Origin: JAAYDS01 sp012729155
GTDB lineage: Bacteria; Chloroflexota; Anaerolineae; UBA1429
Reading direction: 5' to 3'
NCBI GenBank assembly: GCA_036774405.1
Contig: DAIPBO010000001.1
Coordinates: forward strand, 196,467 to 260,466
DNA: 64,000 nt
Shown here: positions 17,665 through 26,382 of the stretch, in pieces
How positions within the stretch are numbered: position 1 is the first letter of the stretch
Layout of the letters: the number at the start of each line of letters is the position of its first letter
Notes under the pieces: model-generated
What the model was told of the DNA's origin: nothing
The model's database searches: none
The model's input: only the letters and a program-made list of their open reading frames with translations
Made by a program: the position numbers and the translations under genes

Positions 17665-18966
17665 ATGGACGAGCGAGCAAAAGGTGGGGCGTCTGGCAGC
17701 GCGCGCAACACGTTGAGGCGCGAACTGACCCTGGTGGATGCTGTGGCGGTGGGCCTGGGCGCCATCATAGGGGCGGGCATCTATGTGGTCACGGGTGTGG
17801 CTGCCGGTGTCGCGGGCCCAGCGTTTATTGTTGGCCTGGCGATCGCCGGGCTGGTGGCGGCCTGCAACGCGCTGAGCTCGGCGCAATTGGCGGCCACCTA
17901 TCCGCAGGCTGGCGGCACCTACGAGTACGGCTACCAGGTGCTGCATCCCTGGGCTGGCTTTGGCGCCGGTTGGATGTTTTTGGCCAGCAAACTGGCTGCG
18001 GCAGGCACCGTGGCCCTTGGTTTTGCTGGCTATCTCTCAGCGCTGTTGCCCGGCCTTCCTGAGCGACCGGTCGCCGTGGTGACTGTCGTGGTGCTCACGG
18101 CGGTAAACCTGGGGGGCATCAAAAAAGCGGGCCGCCTAAATCTAGCCATCGTCGCGGTCTCGGCGGCAGCGCTGATCTATCTCGTCGTCGCCGGTGTGCC
18201 GGCGTTCGATCTGGGCAACCTGACGCCCTTTGCACCACAGGGACTGGGCGGGGTGCTGAGGTCAGCCGCGCTGCTCTTTTTCGCCTACACGGGCTATGCT
18301 CGGCTGGCCACGCTGGGTGAAGAGGTGAGATCGCCCCGTAGCACCATCCCCCGGGCTATTGCCATCTCGCTGGGCTGCGCCTCGCTGCTGTATGTGCTGG
18401 TGGCCGTGGTGGCCGTGGGCGGTGTGGGCGCCGAAGCGCTGGCGACCACCAGCTCGCCGCTCGAGCGCGCCGCCGAGTCGTTCAGGCTGGCCGGCGTGGG
18501 CCAGGTGGTGGCGGTGGGCGCCACGGTGGCGATGCTCGGCGTGTTGCTCAGCCAGATCCTCGGCATCAGCCGCATGTTGTACGCCATGGCACGCCGCGGC
18601 GATCTCCCCGCGGCTATGAGCCATGTCAGCGCACGTCATGGCGTGCCAGATCGAGCCATCGTGCTCACCGGGTTGGTGGCCATCGTTGTGGTGTTGTTCG
18701 GCACCCTCGAGTCGATCGTGGCGGCCGCCTCATTCACTATCCTGCTCTACTATGGGGTGGCTAACCTGGCGGCGTGGCGGATGCGCCGTGAGGACAAGCT
18801 CTACCCCGATTGGGTGCCCTTGCTGGGCATGGCCAGTTGCGCCCTCCTGGCTGCCACACTGCCATTGCCGACCATTCTGAGCGGCGTTGCCCTGCTGACC
18901 GCTGGGATCGTATGGCGTTGGCTTTGGCGCCGCCGGTCGCGGTCGGCGAGGTTGCCGTTGGGCTGA
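17665..18966 (+). CDS. APC-family amino acid permease
   Basis: 433 residues with about twelve hydrophobic helices. The APC signature GLGAIIGAGIYVVTG sits in TM1, followed by AACNALSSAQLAATYPQAGGTYEYG. A later stretch reads LLFFAYTGYARLATLGEEVRSPRSTIPRAI. The substrate is probably an amino acid or amine taken up with a cation. ATG 17665 follows GAGGTG. It is a single gene after the infA hairpin. Confidence 0.88.
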   Translation: MDERAKGGASGSARNTLRRELTLVDAVAVGLGAIIGAGIYVVTGVAAGVAGPAFIVGLAIAGLVAACNALSSAQLAATYPQAGGTYEYGYQVLHPWAGFGAGWMFLASKLAAAGTVALGFAGYLSALLPGLPERPVAVVTVVVLTAVNLGGIKKAGRLNLAIVAVSAAALIYLVVAGVPAFDLGNLTPFAPQGLGGVLRSAALLFFAYTGYARLATLGEEVRSPRSTIPRAIAISLGCASLLYVLVAVVAVGGVGAEALATTSSPLERAAESFRLAGVGQVVAVGATVAMLGVLLSQILGISRMLYAMARRGDLPAAMSHVSARHGVPDRAIVLTGLVAIVVVLFGTLESIVAAASFTILLYYGVANLAAWRMRREDKLYPDWVPLLGMASCALLAATLPLPTILSGVALLTAGIVWRWLWRRRSRSARLPLG

Positions 18967-19026
18967 CCTATTTCGGCCACGCCAGGGGGCTGGTGTACAA
19001 TCCGCAGACTCGGTCTGGAGAAGGTC

Positions 19027-20274
19027 ATGCGATTGCGACTGCCGCGTGTCAGCATCAGCCGTGATGCCCGCCTGATTCTGCTCAGTTCGCTGCTCTACGG
19101 TGTGGGCTTTCGAGGTGTGGGCTCGCTGCTGCGCCCGCTGTACGTGCTCCGTCTGGGGTATGGCCCCGAGCTGTTCGGGGTATGGTCGTCGATGGGGCCG
19201 CTGGCCTTTATGACCTTTGCATTGCTGGCGGGCTTGTTGGGCTCGCGGTTGGGGGTGCGCCGCTGCCAGCTTCTGGGCGGGGCCGTGCTCATCGTGGGCT
19301 ATGGCATGCTGCCTCTGTGTCAGCTGGTGCGGGGGCCCTGGGTTCAGGTGCTGTCGTTCGCATCAAACCTGATTACCTCGGGTGCCTGGTCGTTTCTGAA
19401 CACCAACCAGTTGCCCGCTCTGACGCGCGCCACCGCCCCCGAGCGTCGCATGCAGGCCTATGCCCTCTTTAACGCGCTTTTTGGACTAGGGGCCTTTGGG
19501 GGCAGCCTGTTGGCCGGCGCCTTGCCCGGGCTGCTGGGCCGCTGGCTGGCACTGCCGCCTGATGGCCCCGGGGCCTATGCGGCTGGCCTGTGGGCCAGCG
19601 CGGGCATGATGATGGTGGCCATGTTGCCTCTGGTGCTGTTACGGCCTGATGAGCGCTCGGCATCACGGCCCACGGGGCAGCCCAGAGCTTGGCCGTCGAT
19701 GGCGGTGTTGTTGCCGCTGTTGGTGATCGGTTTTCTGGCGCAAGCAGGCATCGCCGCTTACCAGATGTTTGGCACCGCGTACATGGACCAGGGCCTGTCG
19801 CTGCGCGCTGAGGCCATCGGTACTGTGGTGAGCATCGGCCAGATCGGCGCTATGTTGGCCGCCCTGGCAGCGCCGCGCCTTTCTCGCAGATGGCAGCCCG
19901 GCCGCGATGTGATGCTGGCCTCGTGGCTGGTGGTGCTTTCGTTGGTGCCGGCCACGCTGTGGGCCAACTGGCTGCCGGCCGCTTTGAGCTACACGTTGGT
20001 GCTCGCCAGCAACAGCCTGTGGCTGTCGATGTACCAGGGCTGGTCGATGAATGCCGTGGCCGAGGACGAGCGCTCTATGGTCTCGGGCATTGCCAACACG
20101 GCGTTTGGTGCAGCGTTCGCCTCGCTGAGCTTTGGTGGCGGTTTTATGGTGGCGGCCCTCGGCTATCGCTGGCTCTTTGCAGTGGGCATTGCCCTGAGCG
20201 CCAGCGGCGCGGCCTGGTTGGCCTATCTTTTGAGCCGTAACCGCGCCGCCGACGCTTCTGTTCAGAGTTCGTAG
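19027..20274 (+). CDS. Major facilitator superfamily transporter
   Basis: 415 residues, about twelve helices in two six-helix halves. Typical MFS loops are visible (GSRLGVRRCQLLGGAVLIVGYG between TM2 and TM3; APRLSRRWQPGRDVMLAS in the second half). GGAGAAGG precedes ATG 19027, and TACAAT at 18996-19001 may be its -10. The last 13 bases overlap the convergent nitroreductase. The substrate is unknown; efflux is as likely as uptake. Confidence 0.87.
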   Translation: MRLRLPRVSISRDARLILLSSLLYGVGFRGVGSLLRPLYVLRLGYGPELFGVWSSMGPLAFMTFALLAGLLGSRLGVRRCQLLGGAVLIVGYGMLPLCQLVRGPWVQVLSFASNLITSGAWSFLNTNQLPALTRATAPERRMQAYALFNALFGLGAFGGSLLAGALPGLLGRWLALPPDGPGAYAAGLWASAGMMMVAMLPLVLLRPDERSASRPTGQPRAWPSMAVLLPLLVIGFLAQAGIAAYQMFGTAYMDQGLSLRAEAIGTVVSIGQIGAMLAALAAPRLSRRWQPGRDVMLASWLVVLSLVPATLWANWLPAALSYTLVLASNSLWLSMYQGWSMNAVAEDERSMVSGIANTAFGAAFASLSFGGGFMVAALGYRWLFAVGIALSASGAAWLAYLLSRNRAADASVQSS

Positions 20275-20780
20275 CTCAACGGCCGGCCCCATCCTTCGGC
20301 CATGAATAGCTCCTCTGGGGCCTTGCGGGGCCGACGAGGCGGTGTATCGTCGGCAATGCCCACCGGCGTCAGGTTCTGTACGGTGTACCCATCGGGCAAG
20401 CCCAGCAACGCGCCAACCTGTTCGCGGTCGATGGCCCCGACCCAACAGGTGCCATAGCCCAGGCTCGTGGCCGCCAGGATGGCATGATCGAGCACGATGG
20501 CGCCGTTGGTGTCTCCCTGATCGGGCAGTTTGACCAGCACCAGAATCGCACCCGCCTCACCGATCCATGTTTGGCCCATGCAAGCCGCGGCCACCTGCTG
20601 CCTAAGGTCTGGCGCTGTGACCACGATCAGGCGCCAGTTCTGTCTGTTGGAGCCTGTGGGTGCGCGGCGCGCAGCCTCGAGGATCAGCCCGAGATGGTCC
20701 GCGGGCACCGGTTCATCGCGGTATTTGCGGATGCTCTGGCGCTGCCACATCGTCTGGAGGGTAGCATTTGGCTCGGTCAT
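20262..20780 (-). CDS. Nitroreductase-family protein
   Basis: 172 residues, shorter than the paralogue at 9163-9741. It has RQSIRKYRDEPVPADHL, RRAPTGSNRQNWRLIVV for FMN binding and SLGYGTCWVGAI. The C-terminus PPRRPRKAPEELFMAEGW is typical of small FMN nitroreductases. AAAGGGG lies before ATG 20780. The gene is convergent with the MFS carrier and single. Confidence 0.87.
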   Translation of the reverse strand: MTEPNATLQTMWQRQSIRKYRDEPVPADHLGLILEAARRAPTGSNRQNWRLIVVTAPDLRQQVAAACMGQTWIGEAGAILVLVKLPDQGDTNGAIVLDHAILAATSLGYGTCWVGAIDREQVGALLGLPDGYTVQNLTPVGIADDTPPRRPRKAPEELFMAEGWGRPLSYEL

Positions 20781-20901
20781 ATGTGCCCCTTTGTGTTTGC
20801 TGCAGCCCTAGGCTACCATAGCCGCCGACGATGAGCAAGCATCCAGCGGCGACGCCGGATTGTCGTCAGGGGCCTGTGCTGCCATCGTCCGAGGTGCAGC
20901 G

Positions 20902-21474
20902 ATGTACGTCAGCGTGGCGCTGTTGGCCGACGAGACGACGCAACGGCTGGTCGATCAGATACGCCAAGAGCTTGGCGTGTCTGTAGCGACATTGCCACGC
21001 ATGCCGCTGCCGGCGCATCTGAGCCTCAAACAGCCCTTTGTCTGCAAAGAGCTGGCGCCGGTCGAGGCCTGGCTCGAGCGGTTGGCAAGCTCGTTGTCGC
21101 CTATCGAGATCGCTCTCGAGCGGCTCTACCATGGCCAGTACGAGGGGCAGGGCATTCTGGGGCTCGCAGCCGCCGAGACAGCCTGCCTGCGGGCGCTGCA
21201 CAACCGGATTAACGCCGAGCTGTTAGCCGTGGTGGCAGACCCTGCCGCACCGTTCGATGGCGATGCCTACCGCTTTCACGTGACGGTGGCCATGGGGCCG
21301 CTGGGCGCCGATAACCCCTATCGCCGCTACCATGACGCCATGGCTGACCCGCACCTCGACCACATCATGTTTGCGCGCCAGTTGGCCCTGTTCGTGTGCG
21401 CTGGTGCGCTCCCCACGCCTCAAGACTGGCGCCTCTATCGATCGCTGACACTTGGCGCCCCGCCGCCACGTTGA
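20902..21474 (+). CDS. 2H phosphoesterase (2'-5' RNA ligase family)
   Basis: 190 residues from ATG 20902, with GAGGTG upstream. The two family motifs are present: HLSLKQ in the first half and HVTVAM in the second, each supplying a catalytic His. Family members cleave 2',5' or 2',3'-cyclic phosphates in RNA or nucleotides. No RNA-processing genes lie nearby, so the substrate is unknown. It diverges from the nitroreductase. Confidence 0.82.
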   Translation: MYVSVALLADETTQRLVDQIRQELGVSVATLPRMPLPAHLSLKQPFVCKELAPVEAWLERLASSLSPIEIALERLYHGQYEGQGILGLAAAETACLRALHNRINAELLAVVADPAAPFDGDAYRFHVTVAMGPLGADNPYRRYHDAMADPHLDHIMFARQLALFVCAGALPTPQDWRLYRSLTLGAPPPR

Positions 21475-21539
21475 GCCGGCCACGCCTGCTGGCTGCCACT
21501 CATCAGCGCCACTGACCCCTTCAACTGGCCACCTGGCTA

Positions 21540-21722
21540 GCCGAAAACGGTACAAACGTCGTATGTCTGGAGCCCCACGCCAGGAACACCCCTGTGACGG
21601 CCTGCGTCTATCAGGTGCAAATCGGTGAGAGGCGCACGTGCCTCAAGAGGCGGTCCAGAGGCGGAGCAAAGGCCTCTCACCACAACAGCCCGTGGCGTCT
21701 GAACGAAATAGGGAGCTAGCCA
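21540..21722 (+). other. Structured leader before the lipoprotein gene
   Basis: No gene lies in 21475-21725. A 10-bp long-range stem (21624-21633 with 21672-21681) encloses smaller GAGGC/GCCTC hairpins. The segments GGTGCAAATC, AACAGCC and TGAACGAAA remind me of domain I of bacterial group II introns, but no intron-encoded protein or 3' domains are present. It could be an intron relic or a regulatory leader. Confidence 0.35.
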
Positions 21723-21725
21723 GTG

Positions 21726-22634
21726 ATGTACAAGAGTCGGATTCTGACGATGGCGTTGGTGACGAGCATGACGGCATTGAGCAGCGGCTGTGGAGTGATC
21801 GCATATGCCCGTGAGGCAGAAGTGGCGCAGGCGCCGGCCGTGATCATTCGAGAGACTGCCCCCAAGGCCGAGCACACCACGCCAGACCTGGTGGTGCAGA
21901 GCTTTTACAGCTGGTATCTGTCGTATGCGAGTGGCGCCGAGGGGCGCAACCCTATGGTCGATGGCGCTTACCGCGATCGCCCTGAGCTGTCAGCTGATCT
22001 GGTGGCCGAGATGGATGCACTGCTCAATGGGCCAGATCGCGTCAACTATGACCCGTTTCTACAGGCGCAAGATGTGCCTGGCTCTTTTGAGCTGCACGAG
22101 GTGGTGATGGATGGTGATTCAGCGCGCGTGGTCTTGTCTACCGACTTTGCAGGGCACGTGCTGGCGATAGACCTGGTGCGGCATGATGGCGCCTGGCTGA
22201 TCGACGAGATCGGCCGCGCTGATGCGCCGGAGGTGTCTGCCGAGGCAGACCTGGGCGCCAGGCTATCTGGAGCGGAACAGGGCGCGCAGGCCTTTTATGA
22301 TTGGTATCTTACCTTTCTGAGTGAGAGCGAAGGCGAGGGCGGGCCGCCCAGCTTATTGAATGATGGGGCTTATAAGCGTTGCCCCTATCTGGCGCCCTCA
22401 TTCATCGAGGAGCTGGCAGCGCAGCTGGATAGCGGTGAGCCCCTGATGGCCGATCCATTTCTGTGTGCTCAGGACATCCCCGATTGGGTGCGCGTTGAGC
22501 AGGCCGTTGAAGCGCGGAACGGCGTGCAGTTGACCATGGTCTCTAGCTTTGCAGAGCATCGGTTCAACGTGTTCATGCGTGAGATGACGCCTGGCCAGTG
22601 GCTGGTTGACGGCGTGCAACCGGTCGTCGACTGA
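21726..22634 (+). CDS. Exported lipoprotein with two DUF3828-like repeats
   Basis: 302 residues. A short signal peptide ends in LSSGC, an imperfect lipobox, so it is probably a lipoprotein. Two copies of one domain follow: FYSWYLSYASG...DGAYRDRPELSADLVAEMDALL (about 60-110) and FYDWYLTFLSE...DGAYKRCPYLAPSFIEELAAQL (about 190-235), each followed by YDPFLQAQDVP or ADPFLCAQDIP. The pattern matches DUF3828, which has no known activity. GTG 21723 is an alternative start. A bidirectional hairpin follows at 22653. Confidence 0.72.
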   Translation: MYKSRILTMALVTSMTALSSGCGVIAYAREAEVAQAPAVIIRETAPKAEHTTPDLVVQSFYSWYLSYASGAEGRNPMVDGAYRDRPELSADLVAEMDALLNGPDRVNYDPFLQAQDVPGSFELHEVVMDGDSARVVLSTDFAGHVLAIDLVRHDGAWLIDEIGRADAPEVSAEADLGARLSGAEQGAQAFYDWYLTFLSESEGEGGPPSLLNDGAYKRCPYLAPSFIEELAAQLDSGEPLMADPFLCAQDIPDWVRVEQAVEARNGVQLTMVSSFAEHRFNVFMREMTPGQWLVDGVQPVVD

Positions 22635-22652
22635 AGGCCTCAGCACAGGCCG

Positions 22653-22692
22653 AGGCAGAGCGCCGGCATCGCAAGGTGTGGGCGCTCTGCCT
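22653..22692. terminator. Hairpin between convergent lipoprotein and MOT1-like genes
   Basis: Arms 22653-22664 and 22681-22692 pair perfectly over 12 bases around a 16-base loop. The right arm runs into the stop codon of the minus-strand gene. It probably ends transcripts from both sides. Confidence 0.55.
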
Positions 22693-23809
22693 ATAGCGAC
22701 ACGCCGCGACGGCGCAGAACCCAGGCCACCAGCAGCGCAACGGCAAAGCCGATGGCCATGTTGGTGAGCAAGGCCACGCTCGCCGTCAGCCCCGCCAGCG
22801 CCAGCGACCAACCCTTGAGCCGTGCTGCTGGTAACGCCATCTGAATGCCCACCATGAACATCATGCCGCCCACCAGCGCCATGGGAAACGCGCTCAGAAT
22901 GCCCAACAGTGAGTGCCCTAGAAAGATGCCCAGGCCAAGCTCGATCAGCCCCTCGAGGATGTTTGTACCGCCCGTGCGCGCCCCAAAATAGTACTGACCG
23001 GCCAGCCCTCCCGAGCCATGGCACATGGGCATGCCCCCAAAGAACGAAGCTGCCACATTCATGGCGCCCATATTCACCAGCAAGCGCTCTTCGCTCACCG
23101 CCTTGTCAGGGAACAGGTCACGGATCATAGCGGCGGTGGCCAGGCAGGCGTTGGTGATGGTCAACGGCACCTGTGCAAAACCCGCCAGCACCATACTCTG
23201 CCATACATCGGCCGGTGTGGGCAGGGTGAATCTGGGTAGGCTGACGCGCAGGTGCAGGTGTGGCAACAGGTCGCCACGCACCCCCATCACGGCCACACCC
23301 AGCCCCATGATGACCAGAGCCGCTGGTGCATAGCGGCTCTCGCGCAACAGCAGGATGATGGCGATGGCGATGAGCGCCCACCAGAACTCGGGCAGGCTCA
23401 GTTCCACGGCCTGTGCCGCCAGGGTGATGCCGAGGGCCAACTGGATGCCACGGATCACGCCGTTGGGCGTGATCTGCACGAGCTTGCGCACCGCGCCCGT
23501 GGCCGCCAACGCGAACCAGATCAGGCCCAGGCCCAACCCCGAAGCCGTCACCATCGAGGCAGACCAGCCCTGGCCGATGGCCGCCACAGAGACGACCTTC
23601 TTGGGCTCCACTGGCATCGGCAAGCGGTAGACGAGCCCCGTGATGATGTTGGTGAGCCCCAACATGACGAACAGGCCGACCGGGTCCATGCGGTTAATGG
23701 CGATCAGACCGATGGCCAGAGGAAAGAGCGTACCAAAGTCGCCCATTGAGCCAGCGAGCTCGCGAAGGTTGAACTCAAAGTCGCGGTATCGACGCGTCTC
23801 GCGCTGCAT
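22691..23809 (-). CDS. Molybdate/sulfate transporter of the MOT1 type
   Basis: 372 residues with about ten hydrophobic helices. It has ELAGSMGDFGTLFPL near the start and GGMPMCHGSGGLAGQYYFGARTG in the second half, the motifs of the MOT1 branch of SulP-like carriers, which move molybdate. No STAS domain is present. GGAGAAAGG precedes ATG 23809; an upstream in-frame extension looks non-coding. No molybdenum-cofactor genes lie in this window. Confidence 0.82.
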   Translation of the reverse strand: MQRETRRYRDFEFNLRELAGSMGDFGTLFPLAIGLIAINRMDPVGLFVMLGLTNIITGLVYRLPMPVEPKKVVSVAAIGQGWSASMVTASGLGLGLIWFALAATGAVRKLVQITPNGVIRGIQLALGITLAAQAVELSLPEFWWALIAIAIILLLRESRYAPAALVIMGLGVAVMGVRGDLLPHLHLRVSLPRFTLPTPADVWQSMVLAGFAQVPLTITNACLATAAMIRDLFPDKAVSEERLLVNMGAMNVAASFFGGMPMCHGSGGLAGQYYFGARTGGTNILEGLIELGLGIFLGHSLLGILSAFPMALVGGMMFMVGIQMALPAARLKGWSLALAGLTASVALLTNMAIGFAVALLVAWVLRRRGVSL

Positions 23810-23860
23810 GGCCTTTCTCCCCGGGGCAGGTGTGAGATCCGCGGCGCTCCAAGACAAGGG

Positions 23861-23906
23861 CATCGCCAGGCGAAGGCAACTTGCGCGTTACCCTCGCCTG
23901 GCGATG
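23861..23906 (-). promoter_or_regulatory. Long hairpin between the zinc-ribbon gene and the MOT1-like gene
   Basis: Arms 23861-23873 and 23894-23906 pair perfectly over 13 bases. The stem continues through a G-U pair and six more pairs to a 6-base loop, about 20 bp in all. In minus-strand RNA it lies after the zinc-ribbon stop and about 50 bases before the transporter start. It may terminate the first gene or control the second. Confidence 0.5.
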
Positions 23907-23912
23907 AGATGA

Positions 23913-24458
23913 TCACTCAGCTGGCGTGGTCGGCTGGCCGCATTCGGGGCAAAACGCGCCCTTGTCGGGTAGAGTGGCCCCGCAGTTGGTGCAGTGGCGC
24001 ACTTCTGCAGCGGCTGCTGGCTCAGGCGCGCTTTGGGCCACGGGTGCTAACGGCGCCGGTGCGCTCGGGGGCACAGACTGCACCGGCGCTGCGGGCGCCA
24101 CTGACGCAACTGGGGGCGGTGGTGTAGCTGGCTGGCCCGAGGATTCGGTCACTGAGGGGGCGGCCCCTGGCGTCTCGGGCACATACTCCTCGGCCTTGAT
24201 CTGCTCGAGCTCGCGCTGTAGCTGGTCGATCTGCTGCTCCAGGGCAGACATCTGCTCGTGGGCAGCGGCGATGGTGGGATGGTCGATCATGCTCTCGCGA
24301 TACAGCTTGAGCACGCCCTCGCCCAGGCTTGTGTATTGCTCACGCACCTGCTTTTCCACATCCGCAATGGCCTGTTCTTGTTTGCGGACCTTTACCATCT
24401 TGTCGGCCTCAAAGGCCACCTTGGCAGCACCTTGGCGAACAGAACCCCACAGTTTCAT
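23913..24458 (-). CDS. Coiled-coil protein with C-terminal zinc ribbon
   Basis: 181 residues from ATG 24458, which follows GGGAGG. Residues 15-90 are a charged coiled coil (EADKMVKVRKQEQAIADVEK, MSALEQQIDQLQRELEQIKAEE). A Pro/Ala-rich linker comes next, then a four-Cys zinc ribbon at the end (CTNCG, 11 residues, CPECG). It lacks membrane segments. It looks like a small scaffold or regulatory protein; I do not assign a function. Confidence 0.75.
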   Translation of the reverse strand: MKLWGSVRQGAAKVAFEADKMVKVRKQEQAIADVEKQVREQYTSLGEGVLKLYRESMIDHPTIAAAHEQMSALEQQIDQLQRELEQIKAEEYVPETPGAAPSVTESSGQPATPPPPVASVAPAAPVQSVPPSAPAPLAPVAQSAPEPAAAAEVRHCTNCGATLPDKGAFCPECGQPTTPAE

Positions 24459-24495
24459 ATTGACCTCCCGGGAATGCATACAGCCCAACACGGCT

Positions 24496-24524
24496 ATTGT
24501 AGCGTATTTGTGGCCATCTGTCTC
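24496..24524 (-). promoter_or_regulatory. Promoter for the zinc-ribbon gene
   Basis: On the minus strand GAGACA (24524-24519) and TACAAT (24501-24496) are 17 bases apart, about 40 bases before ATG 24458. Confidence 0.5.
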
Positions 24525-24549
24525 TGCCACGAGGGGCAGTATGCGTAAA

Positions 24550-24577
24550 TTGCCTGGGCCGCCAGGCGTGCTATGAT
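24550..24577 (+). promoter_or_regulatory. Promoter for the histidine phosphatase gene
   Basis: TTGCCT (24550-24555), a 16-base spacer and TATGAT (24572-24577) with an extended TGC just before it. The start codon is 35 bases downstream. Confidence 0.5.
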
Positions 24578-24612
24578 CCACACGTTAGCATCATCAACAT
24601 CAGGAGCACGGC

Positions 24613-25233
24613 ATGCGACTCTACTTTGTAAGGCACGGCGAGAGCGAGGCCAATACCACCGGGCTTTTCAGCAATCGGCCGCCTGGCGCTGCCCTGACGG
24701 CGGCGGGAAGAGAACAGGCCGAGAGCCTGGCAGTCCGTCTGCACGACGCAGGCATTACGCAGATCTACAGCAGCCCTTTGCTGCGCGCCCGGCAAACGGC
24801 AGAGATTCTCTCGGCGGCGCTCAATGCGCCCGTCGAGGTAACCGATGCGTTGCGCGAGTACGACATGGGCATCTATGAGGGCACCAAAGACCCGGTGGGT
24901 TGGGAGGCCAACCGAACACTGTTCATGGCCTGGACCATTCAGAAGCAGTGGAACCAGCGCGTGCCAGAGGGCGAGAGCATGAATGATATGCGCCGCCGCT
25001 TTGAGCCCTTTGTCAATGACCTGGTGGACGCGCACCGTGACAGTGACTCGCAGGTGGCGCTGGTGGGGCACGGCGGGCTCTACCTCGCCCTGCTGCCCAT
25101 GATGCTGAGCAATGTGCGCTATCGTTGGGCCCTGGCGCACCCATTCGGCAATGCCGATGTTGCGGTGGTTGAGCCCGATGGCAGCGAGTTAGTGTGCCTG
25201 AGCTGGTGTGGTCTGGAGCCTGGCGCCGAGTAA
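24613..25233 (+). CDS. Histidine phosphatase superfamily protein
   Basis: 206 residues. It opens with LYFVRHGESEAN, the RHG motif carrying the phosphorylated His. IYSSPLLRARQTAEI supplies the second Arg and VALVGHGGLYLALL the second catalytic His. This is the cobC/phosphoglycerate-mutase-like branch, usually a phosphatase. It is distinct from the true gpmA at 54106. AGGAG precedes ATG 24613. Confidence 0.88.
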   Translation: MRLYFVRHGESEANTTGLFSNRPPGAALTAAGREQAESLAVRLHDAGITQIYSSPLLRARQTAEILSAALNAPVEVTDALREYDMGIYEGTKDPVGWEANRTLFMAWTIQKQWNQRVPEGESMNDMRRRFEPFVNDLVDAHRDSDSQVALVGHGGLYLALLPMMLSNVRYRWALAHPFGNADVAVVEPDGSELVCLSWCGLEPGAE

Positions 25234-25292
25234 CCTGCTGTAGCGCTCTGAGCCCAGGCTAATGCTCGCAGCAGGTGCTGTAGCCAAATTGG

Positions 25293-25322
25293 GTGACGCT
25301 GCCATGGCGATTGCGCTATAAT
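25293..25322 (+). promoter_or_regulatory. Promoter for the secreted acidic-loop protein
   Basis: GTGACG (25293-25298), an 18-base spacer and a perfect TATAAT (25317-25322) lie about 42 bases before ATG 25365. Confidence 0.55.
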
Positions 25323-25364
25323 GAGGGTGATGGTATGGCGCTGGGGGCGCTAGGTGAGGTCAAG

Positions 25365-25922
25365 ATGAAACGATGGTGGGTGGCTCTACTGACATTGGCG
25401 CTGGCACTTGCCCTGGCGAGCGAGGTCGTGGCGGCGCCCAAGGCGGCAGCCTTTGTGGGCGCCTGGCAGGCTGTTGACGGCGATACCGATGGCGATGGCG
25501 AACGCGACAATGACGACCACGATGGTAGCCGCATGCGGTTGAGCATCTCAGCAGGGCCCAAGGGCCGCTATCGCTTCAACCTGCGCGACGACGCAGCCAG
25601 TATGTGTTCGGCTGATGATGACGGCCCCTATGCCTGTCTCGTCAAGGGCTGGCTAACGATGGATGATCAGGGCAGGTTGGTGGCCAGGGCGCCCGTCAAG
25701 TGCCTGGCCAAGCCGGCTTTTGTGCTTGATGACTATGCCACCGTGCGGCTGGAATACGATGCCGAGCACGACACGCTTCGCGACAATGGGGGCACGCTCT
25801 GGCGCCGTATGGGGGCCCATGTCGAGGGTGATGCTGCGCTCAAGCATGGCATCGAGTTAGAGAAGGCACCCAAGCCCGAGCCGCCGCGCGGCCGTGGCAA
25901 CAGCGCGCGCCCGGACAAGTAG
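25365..25922 (+). CDS. Secreted protein with a calcium-loop-like Asp-rich segment
   Basis: 185 residues. A signal peptide (KRWWVALLTLALALALASEVVAAP) ends near residue 24. Next comes an Asp-rich stretch (DGDTDGDGERDNDDHDGS) that resembles EF-hand/dockerin calcium loops. A beta-rich domain with a likely disulfide pair (MCSADDDGPYAC) and a basic tail follow. GTGAGG lies before ATG 25365. I do not recognise a family; an extracellular calcium-binding or lipocalin-like protein is a guess. Confidence 0.68.
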   Translation: MKRWWVALLTLALALALASEVVAAPKAAAFVGAWQAVDGDTDGDGERDNDDHDGSRMRLSISAGPKGRYRFNLRDDAASMCSADDDGPYACLVKGWLTMDDQGRLVARAPVKCLAKPAFVLDDYATVRLEYDAEHDTLRDNGGTLWRRMGAHVEGDAALKHGIELEKAPKPEPPRGRGNSARPDK

Positions 25923-25959
25923 ACGGCGCCCGGGACGTTCTGGCGAGGCGAGTGCCCCG

Positions 25960-26369
25960 ATGCCGTAGAGCAGAGCCGTTACACTGGCTGCCGTCGCTGC
26001 TGTGCTGTTCCACACGGTGCTGCTGGTGCACTTTGCCGTGCGGCGCTGGGCGTCCCGGCGGCCTGCCTGAGCGTGCTGCTATGGCGCTGGAGGCTACCCT
26101 GGCCTTTGTGGGCAGGTGGGTTCATCTGTCTCCTGTGGTCTGCGGTGGGCTAGACGGTCGAGTACATCGTGCGCATCGGTTGGCGCAGCCCCCCGCGCTG
26201 GCCTGTCTTTGTGCCCTATGTACTGCTCTACCTGGCGACGGCGATGCTCTACTGGTAGCCGTTTGCCGCCGTCAGCCGATGTCTGTGGCTGTTGCTGACA
26301 GCCCGATACGTGGCCGGCAGTGCGCTCAACCTGGCCTCACATCGGCCCAGGGTTCGAGCACCACAGTGA
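25960..26369 (+). pseudogene. Decayed small membrane-protein gene
   Basis: The stretch between two genes still reads as a hydrophobic protein if one frameshift and several stops are bridged. First comes VTLAAVAAVLFHTVLLVHFAV, then after a frame change LPWPLWAGGFICLLWSAVG, a TAG, TVEYIVRIGWRSPPRWPVF, VPYVLLYLATAMLYW, a second TAG (TGG to TAG is one change) and PFAAVSRCLWLLLTARYVAG. The third codon after ATG 25960 is also TAG. Parent family unknown; four or five helices are implied. No intact copy lies in this window. Confidence 0.7.
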
Positions 26370-26382
26370 TGGCAGTAAACCA

